Of a stretch of 64,000 nt of DNA, positions 43,029 through 53,220 are shown piece by piece (within the stretch, counting starts at the first letter, position 1; the number at the start of each line of letters is the position of its first letter). The DNA is taken from contig OX044364.1 in the NCBI GenBank assembly GCA_943846735.1, forward strand, positions 2,418,001-2,482,000, given 5' to 3'. Both the position numbers and the translations under genes were made by a program. The notes under the pieces were generated by a model, which was not told the origin of the DNA, searched no databases, and saw only the letters and a program-made list of their open reading frames with translations. This stretch comes from CAJQLB01 sp905479065 (GTDB lineage: Bacteria; Bacteroidota; Bacteroidia; Flavobacteriales; Flavobacteriaceae).

Positions 43029-45878
43029 TCAAGCTTCCATAAATTCAGAGATTGGAGCACAGGTACATATCAAGTTTCTGTCCCCATAGGCATCATCAAC
43101 ACGACGTACACTTGGCCAAAATTTATTGTTGTAAACAAACTCCAAAGGAAAGGCTGCTTTGGTTCTACTGTATGGGAAGTCCCAATGGTCAGCAGTAAGC
43201 ATTTCCATGGTATGAGGAGCGTTTTTTAGAACATTATTAGAGTTCTCTTTGCTAGTTGCTTCAATTTCTAATTTTATTGAAATCATGGCTTCACAAAAGC
43301 GATCTATTTCTTGCTTATTTTCACTTTCAGTAGGCTCAATCATGAGAGTTCCAGCGACAGGAAAAGAGACTGTGGGTGCGTGAAAACCATAGTCCATAAG
43401 ACGTTTGGCTATGTCTACAACTTCAATTCCAAAATCTTTAAAACCTCTACAATCAACTATCATTTCATGGGCAGCGCGGCCTTGCTCGCCTGAGTATAGC
43501 GTATCAAAATGTCCTTCCAATCGTTGTTTTAAATAATTTGCATTCAATATGGCAATCTCAGTAGACTCAACAAGACCCTCAGCTCCCAACATACAGATGT
43601 AGCCATAGGATATTAAACATGCTAAGGCAGAACCATAAGGTGCTCCAGATATTCCAGAAATTGCTTTTTCGCCTCCCACTTGAATGATTGGATTGCCTGG
43701 TAAAAAAGGGACAAGTTGCTCAGCAACACATATTGGACCAACTCCTGGTCCACCACCTCCATGAGGAATTGCAAAGGTTTTATGTAAGTTTAGGTGGCAT
43801 ACGTCAGCACCGATGTTGCCTGGATTTGTCAAGCCAACTTGCGCATTCATATTTGCTCCATCCATGTATACCTGACCACCGTTGTCATGAATTATTTGAG
43901 TAATTTCTTTGATTGCTGACTCATAGACACCATGCGTTGATGGATAGGTTACCATGAGTGCAGATAAGTTATCTTTATGAAGCTCAGCTTTTTCTCTCAA
44001 ATCATCAACATCAATATTACCTTCTTCCGTAGATTTCGTTACAACTACTTTCATTCCTGCCATAACAGCACTTGCAGGGTTTGTTCCATGAGCTGAAGAA
44101 GGGATAATACAGATATTTCGATGATGATCACTTCTTGACTCGTGATAGGCTCTTATGACCATAAGTCCCGCATATTCACCTTGAGCCCCTGAATTAGGCT
44201 GTAGAGAAGTTCCAGCAAACCCCGTGATTTCCGTTAATTGTTCTTCTAATTTAGAAAGTACACTTAAGTATCCCTCTACTTGGTTTAATGGCGCAAATGG
44301 ATGAATATTCCCCCAATTATTCCAGCTTAGTGGTAGCATTTCAGCAGCTGCGTTAAGCTTCATGGTACAGGAGCCTAGAGAAATCATAGAGTGATTCAAA
44401 CTCAGATCTTTACGCTCAAGAGATTTAATGTAACGCATTAAATCAGTTTCTGAGTGATAGGTATTGAAAACCTCATTTTCAAGAAATTTTGAAGTTCTTT
44501 TGACTGCATTCAATATGTGATTGTGTTCTTGTATTTTTAGTATTTTCTCAAAAGGTTTGTCAACTAATTCTGCAAAAATTGAAACAATGTTATTTAAGTC
44601 AGCTATCGATGTTGTTTCGTTTAGAGAAATTGTTGCGGTTTTTTTATTTGGATAATTAAAATTAACACCTTTAGATTCCGCAATTGTTTGGATGTGATCT
44701 GCGTTAACCTCAATTTTAAGGGTGTCAAAATATGATTTGTTTGTTTGATTGAACCCTAATTTTTTTAGAGATTTTTCTAAGGTGCAAGTGCTGTTATGAA
44801 CCTTGTTTGCAATATAGCTAAGCCCCTCTGGGCCGTGATATACGGCGTACATACCAGCCATAACAGCTAACAAAACTTGAGCGGTACAAATATTAGACGT
44901 TGCTCTGTCTCTTTTTATGTGTTGTTCTCTCGTTTGCAGTGCCATTCTCAGCGCTCTATTGCCGTCAATGTCTTTTGTGACACCAATAATTCTTCCAGGA
45001 ATATTACGCTTATAAGTTTCTTTTGTAGCAAAATAGGCAGCATGTGGCCCTCCGTACCCCATTGGTATGCCTAAACGTTGTGTGGTTCCGACAACAACAT
45101 CAGCACCAAATTTACCAGGAGCTTCTAATTTAATAAGACTTAAAATGTCTGCTGCTACAGCTACTTTAATGTTTGATAAATTTGCTCGTGAAATAAAATT
45201 TGAAATATCCATGATTTCACCATGCTTACCTGGATATTGAATTATTGCACCAAAAAAGTCATGTGTACAATCAAAAGAGTTAGCATTTCCGACGATTAAT
45301 TCGATACCAATTGGCCTTGAACGTGTTTTGAGTAATGCTAATGTTTGAGGTAACACCTGCTCATCGACAAAAAACTTACACACTTTATCTTTTTTTTGCT
45401 GCCTTTCTCGTACGGCAAATAATAATGCCATAGCTTCAGCTGCTGCAGTACTTTCATCTAAAAGGGAGGCATTTGCAATGCTCATCCCCGTTAGATCTGT
45501 GATCATACTCTGGAAATTTAAAAGCGCTTCTAAACGTCCTTGGGCTATTTCTGCTTGGTATGGTGTGTAGGCTGTATACCATCCGGGATTTTCTAAAATA
45601 TTTCGTTGAATGACAGCCGGTAAATTTGAGGGATGGTAGCCGAGACCAATGTAGGATTTTAGCACCTTATTTTTTGAAGCTAATTGATGTATGTGTTCAA
45701 GATAGTCTTGTTCACTCATTGCGACATCCAATTTTAAAGGATGTTTGAGACGAATGTTTCCTGGAACCGTTTCTGAAATGAGTTCCTCGATTGAGGATGC
45801 ACCAATGGTCTCTAACATGGCTGCATGGTCCGAAGTTCTTGGTCCAATATGGCGCAGAGAAAACTTTTCTGTATTCAT
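43029..45878 (-). CDS. gcvP: Glycine dehydrogenase (decarboxylating), P protein
   Basis: 949 residues in one chain, combining the two halves that are separate GcvPA and GcvPB in many bacteria. The PLP lysine is in HLNLHKTFAIPHGGGGPG near 700, preceded by SSAHGTNPASAVMAGM near 628. It decarboxylates glycine and passes the aminomethyl group to lipoyl-GcvH, yielding methylene-THF with GcvT. gcvT and gcvH are not in this window. It feeds the same C1 pool as fhs and folD here. Confidence 0.96.
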   Translation of the reverse strand: MNTEKFSLRHIGPRTSDHAAMLETIGASSIEELISETVPGNIRLKHPLKLDVAMSEQDYLEHIHQLASKNKVLKSYIGLGYHPSNLPAVIQRNILENPGWYTAYTPYQAEIAQGRLEALLNFQSMITDLTGMSIANASLLDESTAAAEAMALLFAVRERQQKKDKVCKFFVDEQVLPQTLALLKTRSRPIGIELIVGNANSFDCTHDFFGAIIQYPGKHGEIMDISNFISRANLSNIKVAVAADILSLIKLEAPGKFGADVVVGTTQRLGIPMGYGGPHAAYFATKETYKRNIPGRIIGVTKDIDGNRALRMALQTREQHIKRDRATSNICTAQVLLAVMAGMYAVYHGPEGLSYIANKVHNSTCTLEKSLKKLGFNQTNKSYFDTLKIEVNADHIQTIAESKGVNFNYPNKKTATISLNETTSIADLNNIVSIFAELVDKPFEKILKIQEHNHILNAVKRTSKFLENEVFNTYHSETDLMRYIKSLERKDLSLNHSMISLGSCTMKLNAAAEMLPLSWNNWGNIHPFAPLNQVEGYLSVLSKLEEQLTEITGFAGTSLQPNSGAQGEYAGLMVIRAYHESRSDHHRNICIIPSSAHGTNPASAVMAGMKVVVTKSTEEGNIDVDDLREKAELHKDNLSALMVTYPSTHGVYESAIKEITQIIHDNGGQVYMDGANMNAQVGLTNPGNIGADVCHLNLHKTFAIPHGGGGPGVGPICVAEQLVPFLPGNPIIQVGGEKAISGISGAPYGSALACLISYGYICMLGAEGLVESTEIAILNANYLKQRLEGHFDTLYSGEQGRAAHEMIVDCRGFKDFGIEVVDIAKRLMDYGFHAPTVSFPVAGTLMIEPTESENKQEIDRFCEAMISIKLEIEATSKENSNNVLKNAPHTMEMLTADHWDFPYSRTKAAFPLEFVYNNKFWPSVRRVDDAYGDRNLICTCAPISEFMEA

Positions 45879-45903
45879 TATAAAAAGATTGAATTTTAAA
45901 TGA

Positions 45904-45911
45904 CAAAATTA
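45904..45911 (-). promoter_or_regulatory. Candidate -7 box for gcvP
   Basis: Minus-strand TAATTTTG fits TAnnTTTG, 25 nt before the gcvP start. A -33 TTG was not found at normal spacing. Confidence 0.33.
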
Positions 45912-45997
45912 ATGAAATTAATGTGGTTTTTATACGCCTAAAATGAAAGTTTTTAACCAATTTAAATCATTATTAACAGTTTCATTAAATTTGTAAG

Positions 45998-46828
45998 GTG
46001 CAACGATTTAAACAACTTTTTAATTTTTTCATACAGAGTAGTATTCATGTTGCGTTATCGGTCTGTGGTTTGGTATGGGTAACACTATTAAACTTCCACA
46101 TTGGAGTTGATTTAAACTTTTTGTACTTCATTTTTTTTGCAACCATTACGGGATATAATTTTGTTAAATATTTTGGATTGGCAAAATTTCATCACCGCCA
46201 ATTAGTCACATGGTTAAAGCACATCCAAGTGTTTTCTTTACTATGTTTTTTAGGGATGTGTTATTTTGCTGTAAAATTACGTATCGAAACATGCTTATAC
46301 TTTATTGTTTTAGGAATGATCACTTTTATATATGCCGTGCCAATTATTCCAAAAAAGATATTCATTAGAGGGGGTAAGCTTCGAGAAATCAGTGGTCTAA
46401 AAATTTATGTGATTGCCTTTGTTTGGACCTGTGTGACAGTCATTATCCCTTTACTAAATGAAAATCATGAAATAAATCAAAATGTTTTAGTTGAATCTGT
46501 CCAAAGATATTTGTACGTATTTACCGCTATGTTGCCTTTTGAAATTAGAGATATGCAGTATGATAGTCTTAAATTATCCACCATTCCACAGCGTATCGGC
46601 ATTATAAAAACAAAAATTCTTGGAACCTTATCTGCTCTACTCATATTTTTAATTGAATTTTCACGAGCTAATATTGTTGCTAACAAACTCATTATTCTGG
46701 GAGTGGTCTGTTTGCTATTAATCTTATTCTTGGGCTTTAGTCGTGTGAAACAACCATCTTATTACAGTGGATTTTTAGTTGAAGGTATTCCCATACTTTG
46801 GGCGCTTTTGATAACATTAAACTTTTAA
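45998..46828 (+). CDS. UbiA-like multipass membrane protein
   Basis: 276 residues with about eight hydrophobic helices. The second aspartate motif of UbiA prenyltransferases is well kept (PFEIRDMQYDSLKLSTIPQR near 178), but the first, usually NDxxDxxxD, reads GYNFVKYFG and has no Asp. It may thus be an altered or inactive prenyltransferase. The start is a GTG at 45998; a TAAATTTG box at 45986-45993 lies so close that the transcript could be leaderless or start further in. It is divergent from gcvP and not linked to a quinone or pigment gene. Confidence 0.72.
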   Translation: MQRFKQLFNFFIQSSIHVALSVCGLVWVTLLNFHIGVDLNFLYFIFFATITGYNFVKYFGLAKFHHRQLVTWLKHIQVFSLLCFLGMCYFAVKLRIETCLYFIVLGMITFIYAVPIIPKKIFIRGGKLREISGLKIYVIAFVWTCVTVIIPLLNENHEINQNVLVESVQRYLYVFTAMLPFEIRDMQYDSLKLSTIPQRIGIIKTKILGTLSALLIFLIEFSRANIVANKLIILGVVCLLLILFLGFSRVKQPSYYSGFLVEGIPILWALLITLNF

Positions 46829-46897
46829 TTAGAATCTCCTGACTTAAAAGTTAACTGACTCCATAAAGCTACTTGTAATGAATACTACTAGTAATGA

Positions 46898-48925
46898 TTA
46901 GTTTAGTAGGCCAGCGCGTCTCAACAAAGCTTCAGTTTTGGGCTTCTGACCTCTAAACTTTTCATACAAAAACATTGGATCTCGAGTACCTCCCTTAGAC
47001 AGCACTGAATCTTTAAATTTAGTCGAAATAATTTTATTGAAAATCCCATGTTCTTTGAAATATTCAAAAGCATCTGCATCGAGTACTTCTGCCCATTTGT
47101 AACTATAATAACCTGAAGAATACCCTCCTTGAAAAATATGTGCAAATGCTGTACTCATACAATTTTCTGCAACGTCGGGAAACAAGGAAGTCTCTTTAAA
47201 GACTTCTAATTCAAGAGCTTTTACATCTGTTATTTTTGATGGATTTTTACCATGCCAAAACATGTCGAGTAATCCAAAACTCAATTGACGCATGGTTTGT
47301 AATCCCTCGAGAAAAGAAGCAGATTTTTTAATTTTATTGATTAAATCCATAGGAATAAGTTCGTCAGTTTGGTAATGTCTTGCAAATAATTGCAATGCTT
47401 CCTTTTCATAGCACCAATTTTCCATTATTTGACTAGGAAGCTCCACAAAATCCCAATGAACAGATGTACCTGACAGACTTGGGTATGTGGTATTTGCTAA
47501 GATGCCGTGAAGGGCGTGACCAAATTCATGAAATAGTGTGGTAACCTCACTAAAAGACAATAAAGATGGTTTTGTTTTTGTTGGTTTTGTAAAGTTGCAA
47601 ACAATCGAAATATGAGGTCGTTGTTCTGTGCCATTGTGTTTGGACTGCGGCCTGTAAGAAGTCATCCAAGCACCATTTCGTTTTCCTTTTCGTGGAAAAA
47701 AATCTGTGTAAAAAATACCTATTAATTCTCCAGCAGAATTACTGACTTTATAGGTCGAAACATCTTTATGATATGTATCGATATTGTGAATGTGCTCAAA
47801 ATTTAAATCGTAAAGCTTAAAAGCAATTGTGAATGCTCCCTTCAAAACATTTTCCAATTTAAAAAATGGTTTTAATTGCTCTTCATCTAAATGAAATAAC
47901 TTTTGTTTTAATTTTTCAGAGTAGTAAAGCGAGTCCCATTTTTCAAGTCTTTCAATGTCATCAAGCTTTATCGCATATTTTTCAAGTTCATTAAACTCTT
48001 TTTGTGCTGCAGGCTTTGCTTTTTCTAATAACTCGTTTAAAAATGCTAGTACTTTTTTTTGGCTCTTTGCCATACGTTCTTCTAACACAAACTCTGCATG
48101 TGTTTGGTAGCCCAATAATGTTGCACGTCTATATCTGAGTTTAGCTATTTGTAAAACAATGTCTTGATTATCATATTGATTATTTTTGAAACCTTTTTTT
48201 CCAAATGCCAGCGCTAATTTCTTTCTAAGATCACGATTGTGTGCATAAGTCATAAAAGGCACGTAACTTGGGTAATCGAGGGTTATCATCCAACCATCTT
48301 CATTACTGTTTTCTGCCAATTGCCTTGCTGATTCTTTCACATCTTCTGGTAATCCAGCGAGATCTTGTTTCTGTTTAATGATCATCTTAAAATGATTACT
48401 TTCAGCAAGTAAATTCTCTCCAAATTGTAATTTTAATTGACTTAATTTTTTGTCAATATTTCGCAGCTCATCTTTTTCTGAATTTGTAAGATTTGCGCCA
48501 TTTCTTGAAAAACTCTTGTAGCGTTGGTCAAGTAATGTTTTTTGTTCTTCATTTAACATTTCATTATTTGAATTATAAACAGTTTTAACGCGTTCAAACA
48601 ATGAGGTGTTTAACATGACGTCATTTCCAAAACTAGACAGAAGAGGAGAGACTTTTTGTGCAATTTCTTGAATGGTTTCGTTCGTCTCGGCAGCATTAAT
48701 ATTAAAAAATAAACTTGAAATCCTATCTAATTCTTGGCCTGAAAATTCCAGTGCTTCAATGGTGTTTTTAAAAGAAGGAATCTCCTTATTGTTAGTAATG
48801 TTGTCTATCTCTTTTTGCGCTTTTTTGATTGCAATTTTAAATGCAGGTAAAAAGTCTTCGTCTAAAATTTGTTTAAATGGAGCAGTATTATAAGGTGTTG
48901 AAAAATCTTTATTTAGAACGGACAT
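46898..48925 (-). CDS. M3 family oligopeptidase (Dcp/OpdA-like)
   Basis: 675 residues. The zinc site is in LFHEFGHALHG near 458, with the downstream Glu in the following helix; SYRPQSKHNGTEQRPH and FQGGYSSGYYSYKWAEV near 615 are typical of the family. There is no signal peptide, so it acts in the cytoplasm on short peptides. The length suits peptidyl-dipeptidase Dcp or oligopeptidase A; they cannot be separated here. It is a single gene. Confidence 0.93.
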   Translation of the reverse strand: MSVLNKDFSTPYNTAPFKQILDEDFLPAFKIAIKKAQKEIDNITNNKEIPSFKNTIEALEFSGQELDRISSLFFNINAAETNETIQEIAQKVSPLLSSFGNDVMLNTSLFERVKTVYNSNNEMLNEEQKTLLDQRYKSFSRNGANLTNSEKDELRNIDKKLSQLKLQFGENLLAESNHFKMIIKQKQDLAGLPEDVKESARQLAENSNEDGWMITLDYPSYVPFMTYAHNRDLRKKLALAFGKKGFKNNQYDNQDIVLQIAKLRYRRATLLGYQTHAEFVLEERMAKSQKKVLAFLNELLEKAKPAAQKEFNELEKYAIKLDDIERLEKWDSLYYSEKLKQKLFHLDEEQLKPFFKLENVLKGAFTIAFKLYDLNFEHIHNIDTYHKDVSTYKVSNSAGELIGIFYTDFFPRKGKRNGAWMTSYRPQSKHNGTEQRPHISIVCNFTKPTKTKPSLLSFSEVTTLFHEFGHALHGILANTTYPSLSGTSVHWDFVELPSQIMENWCYEKEALQLFARHYQTDELIPMDLINKIKKSASFLEGLQTMRQLSFGLLDMFWHGKNPSKITDVKALELEVFKETSLFPDVAENCMSTAFAHIFQGGYSSGYYSYKWAEVLDADAFEYFKEHGIFNKIISTKFKDSVLSKGGTRDPMFLYEKFRGQKPKTEALLRRAGLLN

Positions 48926-49120
48926 ATGACATTAAATGGTTTAAAATATAAGTTTTAAGATGTGTTTTTAAAAAGATAAATATGCTTTTATTCGTGTATA
49001 GTAATCAATTAAATGTTATCAATAGTAATTAACAATTTGACAGAGTGAATACAATATTTATTAATTTTAGGCTAACTTTTATAGAGTATAACTCTTATAA
49101 ATTTTTGATTAATAGCGATT

Positions 49121-49148
49121 TAAAGCCTCAGTTATTTCTGGGGCTTTA
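49121..49148 (-). terminator. Hairpin at the end of purE
   Basis: TAAAGCCTCAG (49121-49131) and CTGGGGCTTTA (49138-49148) form an 11-bp stem with one G-T pair and a 6-nt loop. It overlaps the purE stop codon. No long T-run follows, so termination strength is uncertain. Confidence 0.5.
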
Positions 49149-49631
49149 ATGATGAATATTCTTAGAGGCCTTGTGAACTTTTAATTTTAGGCCTTCTTTG
49201 TAGGCTTCAATTTTATCGCGAACACAGGTATCTGAAGTGCCAATTATTTGCCCTGCTAAAATTCCAGCATTTTTTCCACCATCCAATGCCACGGTAGCAA
49301 CAGGAACGCCCCCCGGCATTTGTAAAATTGATAAAATTGAATCCCAGCCATCAATTGAATTTCTTGATTTTATTGGGACACCGATAACAGGTAATGGTGA
49401 TAATGCTGCAATCATTCCTGGTAAATGTGCAGCACCGCCTGCACCTGCAATTATAACCTTTAATCCTTTTTTATGGGCATTTTTTCCATAATCAAATAAT
49501 TTTTCTGGGGTTCTGTGTGCAGATACAATATCAACCTCAAATTTAATATCAAGACCCTCTAAAATGTCTATGGCCTCTTGCATAATTGGAAGATCACTGT
49601 CACTTCCCATAATAATTCCAACTAGTATCAT
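49146..49631 (-). CDS. purE: N5-carboxyaminoimidazole ribonucleotide mutase PurE
   Basis: 161 residues, class I PurE: GIIMGSDSDLPIM near 5, SAHRTPE near 38 (catalytic His), AGAGGAAHLPGMIA near 62 and GTSDTCVRDKI near 132. It moves the carboxyl group of N5-CAIR to carbon in purine synthesis. It follows purK after 2 nt, so the pair is co-expressed. Confidence 0.97.
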   Translation of the reverse strand: MILVGIIMGSDSDLPIMQEAIDILEGLDIKFEVDIVSAHRTPEKLFDYGKNAHKKGLKVIIAGAGGAAHLPGMIAALSPLPVIGVPIKSRNSIDGWDSILSILQMPGGVPVATVALDGGKNAGILAGQIIGTSDTCVRDKIEAYKEGLKLKVHKASKNIHH

Positions 49632-49633
49632 AC

Positions 49634-50806
49634 TTATTCACTTATTACTTTTATAGTACTTTTTACTTTTTCTGCTATTCTTCTTGCTTTATCCATCTGT
49701 TGATTAACAATCGTGACATGGCCCATTTTTCTGAATGGGCGTGTTTGTTTTTTTCCATAAATGTGGGGTGTTACTCCGTCCATTTTTAATATCTCATCTA
49801 TGTTTTTATATCGTACATCACCGATATGATTTTCAGCTCCTACAAGATTAACCATAACACCTGCAATTTTACTGTCAGTGTTGCCCAGAGGTAAGTCTAA
49901 AATGGCTCTTAAATGTTGCTCAAATTGTGACGTGTAACTGGTTTCAATTGTATGATGTCCTGAATTGTGTGGTCTAGGAGCTACTTCATTTACTAAAATA
50001 TCATTATTTTCAGTTTGAAACATTTCTACTGCCAAAAGTCCAACATGATTATATGCTTCAGAAGTTTTCAAGGCTACAGATTCTGCTTTGTCTGCAATCT
50101 CTTTTGGAATTCTTGCCGGACATATGACATATTCTACTTGATTTGCCTCAGGATGAAATTCCATTTCAACTATGGGGTAAGCTTTCGATTCTCCTTGTTT
50201 ATTCCTAGTCACGATGACTGATAATTCGTTTTTAAATGGAATTAATTCCTCTGTGATACATTCAACATTAGGCAAGGAATGTAAGTCAGTAAATTGTCTT
50301 ACTATTTTTACGCCATTTCCATCGTAACCAAATTGAGCACTTTTCCATACAAATGGAAAACTTAGGGTATCGTGTTCTATGGCTGTTGTGATTTCATCTT
50401 TGTATGCAAATCTAGAGAAGGATGCTGTCGGGATATTATGGTCTAAATAAAATAGTTTTTGTGTGGCTTTATTTTGAATAATTCTTAAAGTTCTTGCAGA
50501 TGGAAACACTTGGATGCCATTTTTTTCTAAATCTTCAAGAGCGTTAATATTGACATTTTCGATTTCAATTGTTAAAATATCGACCTTGGATCCAAAATCG
50601 TAAACGGTTCTGTAATCCATCAGATCTCCAACATGAAATTCATTACAAGCAATTCTGCTTGGTGCTTCATTACTTGGGTCTAGTACACAGGTGTATACGT
50701 CATATTTTCTGGTTTCATTTAAAAGCATTTTACCTAGTTGTCCTCCACCGAGAATACCTAATTTAAATGCAGATGAAAAATAATTTTGATTACTTGATTG
50801 ATTCAC
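49634..50806 (-). CDS. purK: 5-(carboxyamino)imidazole ribonucleotide synthase PurK
   Basis: 390 residues, ATP-grasp: KLGILGGGQLGKMLL near 15, the ATP-binding FPFVWKSAQFGYDGNGV near 128, and NEVAPRPHNSGHHTIE near 270. It carboxylates AIR with ATP and bicarbonate. The start is a GTG (50804-50806); there is no upstream ATG before the divergent hpt-adk promoter region. The partner purE follows after 2 nt. Confidence 0.96.
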   Translation of the reverse strand: MNQSSNQNYFSSAFKLGILGGGQLGKMLLNETRKYDVYTCVLDPSNEAPSRIACNEFHVGDLMDYRTVYDFGSKVDILTIEIENVNINALEDLEKNGIQVFPSARTLRIIQNKATQKLFYLDHNIPTASFSRFAYKDEITTAIEHDTLSFPFVWKSAQFGYDGNGVKIVRQFTDLHSLPNVECITEELIPFKNELSVIVTRNKQGESKAYPIVEMEFHPEANQVEYVICPARIPKEIADKAESVALKTSEAYNHVGLLAVEMFQTENNDILVNEVAPRPHNSGHHTIETSYTSQFEQHLRAILDLPLGNTDSKIAGVMVNLVGAENHIGDVRYKNIDEILKMDGVTPHIYGKKQTRPFRKMGHVTIVNQQMDKARRIAEKVKSTIKVISE

Positions 50807-50897
50807 CTCAATTTATTTATGTTACAAAAATACACTTAAATATGAAATCGCATATAAAATCCTAAATCAAAAAACCTTAAAAACATAATCAATTGAT

Positions 50898-50905
50898 TAT
50901 CTTTG
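50898..50905 (+). promoter_or_regulatory. Candidate -7 box for hpt-adk
   Basis: TATCTTTG followed by C is a full match to TAnnTTTG, 22 nt before the GTG start. A -33 element is not clear. Confidence 0.42.
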
Positions 50906-50927
50906 CCCCTTACATTTATTCATATCA

Positions 50928-52037
50928 GTGATAAAGCTTCACGACAAATATTTCAAACCTTTTATTTCTTCTGAAGAAATTGACAGTGCTATCTCGAAAT
51001 TAGTAGACCAAATCTCGACTGATTTGGGTGACGAAATACCTGTTTTTGTTGGTATTCTCAATGGATCTTTTATGTTTGTAAGTGATTTTGTAAAAAAATA
51101 CCCAAAGCCTTGTGAGGTTACATTTATAAAATTAGCCTCGTATGAAGGTTTAAAGTCTACAGAAGACATTCAGAGACTGATAGGGCTCACACAAGATTTG
51201 ACAGGAAGGACCGTTGTCATCCTTGAAGACATCATAGATTCAGGTAAAACGATGTTTGAGGTGCATAGAATCTTCAAAAATGAAAAGGTTAAACGATTGG
51301 TTATTGCCACATTGTTTTACAAACCACAGGCCTACAAAGAGGATTTTAAAATTCATCACATAGGGATGAATATCCCCGACAAATTTATTGTAGGTTTTGG
51401 TTTGGACTATGATCAATTAGGAAGAGATTTACCAGAAATTTATCAAATCATAACTACAGAACACATGACAAATATTGTCCTATTTGGACCTCCAGGTGCT
51501 GGAAAGGGAACACAAGCGGTTTATTTAAGAGATCATTACGATTTAGTTCATATTTCTACTGGAGACGTATTTCGATATAACATTAAAAATGAAACGGCTT
51601 TAGGACTTTTAGCGAAATCATACATGGATAAAGGGGAGTTAGTGCCAGATGAGGTAACTATTAATATGCTGAGTGCCGAGGTAGATAAAAATGCTGACGC
51701 AAAGGGATTTATATTTGACGGATTTCCTCGAACAAAAGCGCAAGCTGAATCGTTAGATGAATTAATGAACACCAAAGATTCGAAAATAAATGCAATGATT
51801 GCTCTAGAAGTTGATGACAACATATTAATTCAGCGACTGCTTGAGCGAGGAAAGACTAGTGGTAGACCTGACGATGCTGACGAATCAATCATTAAAAATC
51901 GTATTTCAGAGTACTACCAAAAAACGGCTGTTTTAAAAGATTTTTATGCAAATCAGAATAAATATTTTGGATTAGATGGCGTAGGAACTATAGAGGATAT
52001 CACAACGCGCTTAAAGCTTGTTATTGACATTTTATAA
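50928..52037 (+). CDS. Hypoxanthine phosphoribosyltransferase-adenylate kinase fusion
   Basis: 369 residues from a GTG start. Residues 1-178 are a hypoxanthine phosphoribosyltransferase with the PRPP-binding motif VVILEDIIDSGKT (96-108) and ASYEGL near 70. Residues 181-369 are a short-type adenylate kinase with P-loop GPPGAGKGT (187-195), DGFPRT near 265 and no zinc LID. One chain thus salvages purine bases and phosphorylates AMP. An ATG at 51465 (residue 180) begins exactly at the Adk domain, so separate internal initiation is possible. This fusion seems to be usual in Flavobacteriia. Confidence 0.92.
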   Translation: MIKLHDKYFKPFISSEEIDSAISKLVDQISTDLGDEIPVFVGILNGSFMFVSDFVKKYPKPCEVTFIKLASYEGLKSTEDIQRLIGLTQDLTGRTVVILEDIIDSGKTMFEVHRIFKNEKVKRLVIATLFYKPQAYKEDFKIHHIGMNIPDKFIVGFGLDYDQLGRDLPEIYQIITTEHMTNIVLFGPPGAGKGTQAVYLRDHYDLVHISTGDVFRYNIKNETALGLLAKSYMDKGELVPDEVTINMLSAEVDKNADAKGFIFDGFPRTKAQAESLDELMNTKDSKINAMIALEVDDNILIQRLLERGKTSGRPDDADESIIKNRISEYYQKTAVLKDFYANQNKYFGLDGVGTIEDITTRLKLVIDIL

Positions 52038-52100
52038 TCGGTGTCAAAATTAATTAACTAATAGAATTTGCTTTTAAAGCAAAACTTTTGATAAAAAGAC

Positions 52101-53099
52101 ATGACTGAAGGTAACTTTGTAGATTATGTAAAAATTCATGCTACATCCGGAAATGGAGGTAAAGGATCTGTTCATTTACACAGAGAGAAATTTATCACAA
52201 AAGGAGGTCCTGATGGAGGTGATGGAGGTCGTGGAGGTCATATTATACTGAAAGGAAACGAGAATTTATGGACACTTTACCATTTAAAGTTTAAGAAACA
52301 CTTTAAAGCAGGTCACGGTGATCATGGGAGTAAAAGTCGAAGTACTGGTGCTGACGGTCAAGATGTTTTTATTGATGTTCCTTTGGGAACAGTCGTAAGA
52401 GACTCAGAAACGAGTGAGGTACTTTTTGAGATAACTGAAACAAATGAAGAAAGGATATTGTGTGAAGGAGGTAAAGGAGGCCGTGGCAATTGGCATTTTA
52501 AAAATTCTGTTAACCAAACACCGCGATATGCACAGCCAGGAATCCCCTTGGAGGAGAAACGTGTTACTTTAGAATTGAAAATTTTGGCCGATGTTGGACT
52601 TGTAGGATTCCCAAACGCAGGAAAATCGACGCTACTCTCTGTGGTGACCTCTGCAACGCCAAAAATTGCAGATTATGAGTTTACAACATTGAAGCCTAAT
52701 TTAGGAATCGTTAAGTATCGTGATTTTCAAACATTTGTAATGGCAGACATTCCTGGGATAATAGAAGGGGCGGCAGAAGGAAAAGGACTTGGACATTATT
52801 TTTTGAGGCATATTGAGCGTAATTCAAGTTTATTGTTTTTAATTCCTGCAGATGCAAAAAACATTAGGAAGCAATACGACATTTTATTAGATGAATTGAG
52901 ACGTTATAATCCAGAAATGTTAGATAAGAGCCGTTTAATAGCCATATCTAAATGTGATATGCTAGATGCTGAATTAAAAAGTGAATTAAAAATAGAACTT
53001 GATAATGAGCTTCCAGTTGATTATGTGTTTATATCCTCAGTTGCCCAGCAGGGCTTAAATAAATTGAAGGATAAATTATGGAGTATGTTAAATTCATAA
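52101..53099 (+). CDS. obg: GTPase Obg (CgtA)
   Basis: 332 residues. The glycine-rich N-terminal Obg fold (GGKGSVHLHREKFITKGGPD near 19) is followed by the GTPase domain, with VGFPNAGKST at about 167, DIPGIIEGAAEGKGLG near 214 and the SKCD motif near 287. There is no C-terminal OCT domain. It acts in ribosome assembly and stringent control. It is 63 nt after the hpt-adk gene on the same strand. Confidence 0.96.
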   Translation: MTEGNFVDYVKIHATSGNGGKGSVHLHREKFITKGGPDGGDGGRGGHIILKGNENLWTLYHLKFKKHFKAGHGDHGSKSRSTGADGQDVFIDVPLGTVVRDSETSEVLFEITETNEERILCEGGKGGRGNWHFKNSVNQTPRYAQPGIPLEEKRVTLELKILADVGLVGFPNAGKSTLLSVVTSATPKIADYEFTTLKPNLGIVKYRDFQTFVMADIPGIIEGAAEGKGLGHYFLRHIERNSSLLFLIPADAKNIRKQYDILLDELRRYNPEMLDKSRLIAISKCDMLDAELKSELKIELDNELPVDYVFISSVAQQGLNKLKDKLWSMLNS

Positions 53100-53220
53100 T
53101 GTCTTAAAAAATAATTACTAAGAAGACGATTTCGACTGTTGACGAATGTAAGACGATAATAATGATATCGTTTTAAGCTCAAGAATAAAGTTCAATTTTA
53201 TATGTAAGCTCACCATACAC

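Noticed and set aside
45879..45997. Glycine riboswitch upstream of gcvP
   Set aside because: The gap is only 119 bp and AT-rich, with no conserved aptamer segments visible on the minus strand.
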